Notes under the pieces: model-generated
The model's input: the letters and a program-made list of their open reading frames with translations, nothing else
Database searches by the model: none
Told to the model about the DNA's origin: nothing
Assembly (NCBI GenBank): GCA_021777835.1
Contig: JAJYDC010000004.1
Span: 62,001-126,000, forward strand
From: Bacteroidota bacterium
GTDB lineage: Bacteria; Bacteroidota; Ignavibacteria; Ignavibacteriales; Ignavibacteriaceae
Reading direction: 5' to 3'
DNA length: 64,000 nt
Shown: positions 63,800 to 64,000 of the stretch, in pieces
Layout: every line of letters starts with the position of its first letter
Position numbering within the stretch: the first letter of the stretch is position 1
Position numbers and translations under genes: made by a program

Positions 63800-64000
63800 C
63801 TAATGAATAACAGAAAAGATTCGTTTTATTCTAATTGGATTAAGTAATTCACTTAACTTGGAAGATGACGCAGACTCATTCCAAGACCAATATATCATAA
63901 TAGCTTTCCCAACTATAAGATCCGAAGGTACAAATCCCCAAAACCGGCTATCCATGCTATCGTCTCGATTATCGCCTAATACAAAATAATAATTTTTTTT
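63800..64000 (-). CDS. lepB: Signal peptidase I, C-terminal end, partial
   Basis: Not in the ORF track because the start lies outside the window. Reading the minus strand from base 64000 gives [20 protein letters not shown], then [20 protein letters not shown] and a 26-residue tail to a TAG at 63800-63802. GDNRxxSxDSRxWG is the box E signature of type I signal peptidases, which cut Sec signal peptides at the outer face of the inner membrane. The catalytic serine and lysine lie beyond the edge. It is upstream of the subtilase gene by about 100 bases, on the same strand. Confidence 0.94.
   Translation of the reverse strand, partial: KKNYYFVLGDNRDDSMDSRFWGFVPSDLIVGKAIMIYWSWNESASSSKLSELLNPIRIKRIFSVIH

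Overview
The window looks like chromosomal DNA from an AT-rich member of the Bacteroidota/Chlorobiota/Ignavibacteriota group, most likely an Ignavibacteria-like lineage. This is inferred from several secreted proteins ending in a type A type IX secretion (T9SS) sorting domain with the YPNPFNPTT signature, PorV/PorQ-like and DUF4835 proteins, a serine palmitoyltransferase-like gene, and two-component propeller kinases. No rRNA, tRNA or CRISPR array was seen, so the assignment rests on protein content only.

Layout. 1-1.1 kb: end of pstB, then phoU (phosphate control). 1.1-6.4 kb: gltX, a degenerate hybrid kinase carrying three receiver domains, and a divergent receiver-adenylate cyclase. 6.4-10.2 kb: outer-membrane proteins plausibly linked to T9SS. 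10.3-13.8 kb: GNAT, serine palmitoyltransferase and SDR reductase, a candidate ceramide/sphingolipid locus. 14.1-18.7 kb: a heterodimeric ABC exporter whose two halves are separated by a 2-hydroxyacid dehydrogenase gene. 18.8-23.0 kb: serS and leuS flanking a broken GxxExxY gene that the ORF track lacks. 23.2-28.9 kb: surface proteins. 29.1-36.7 kb: a TetR-controlled operon with a LolA-like protein, three FtsX/MacB-type permeases, one LolD-type ATPase and an outer-membrane barrel. 37.1-40.6 kb: alternating SRPBCC and VOC genes plus an AraC regulator. 40.7-42.1 kb: an IS3-family element with a frameshifted orfB. 42.2-56 kb: sugar transferase, a 1997-residue repetitive T9SS surface protein, a propeller kinase/NarL pair, a GLUG-type T9SS protein with a decayed partial copy, and REP-like palindromes. 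56.5-64 kb: uvrA, yigZ, marR, a small unknown, an O-methyltransferase, a T9SS subtilase, and the C-terminal end of signal peptidase I at the window edge.

How it fits together. Most of the accessory content concerns the cell envelope: T9SS cargo and outer-membrane barrels, lipid synthesis, and two kinds of ABC export machinery. The most unusual items are the kinase-dead-looking receiver hub beside a cyclase lacking the usual transition-state arginine, the three-permease/one-ATPase operon with a near-palindromic operator candidate, the SRPBCC/VOC array, and the palindromic repeats around decayed T9SS genes.
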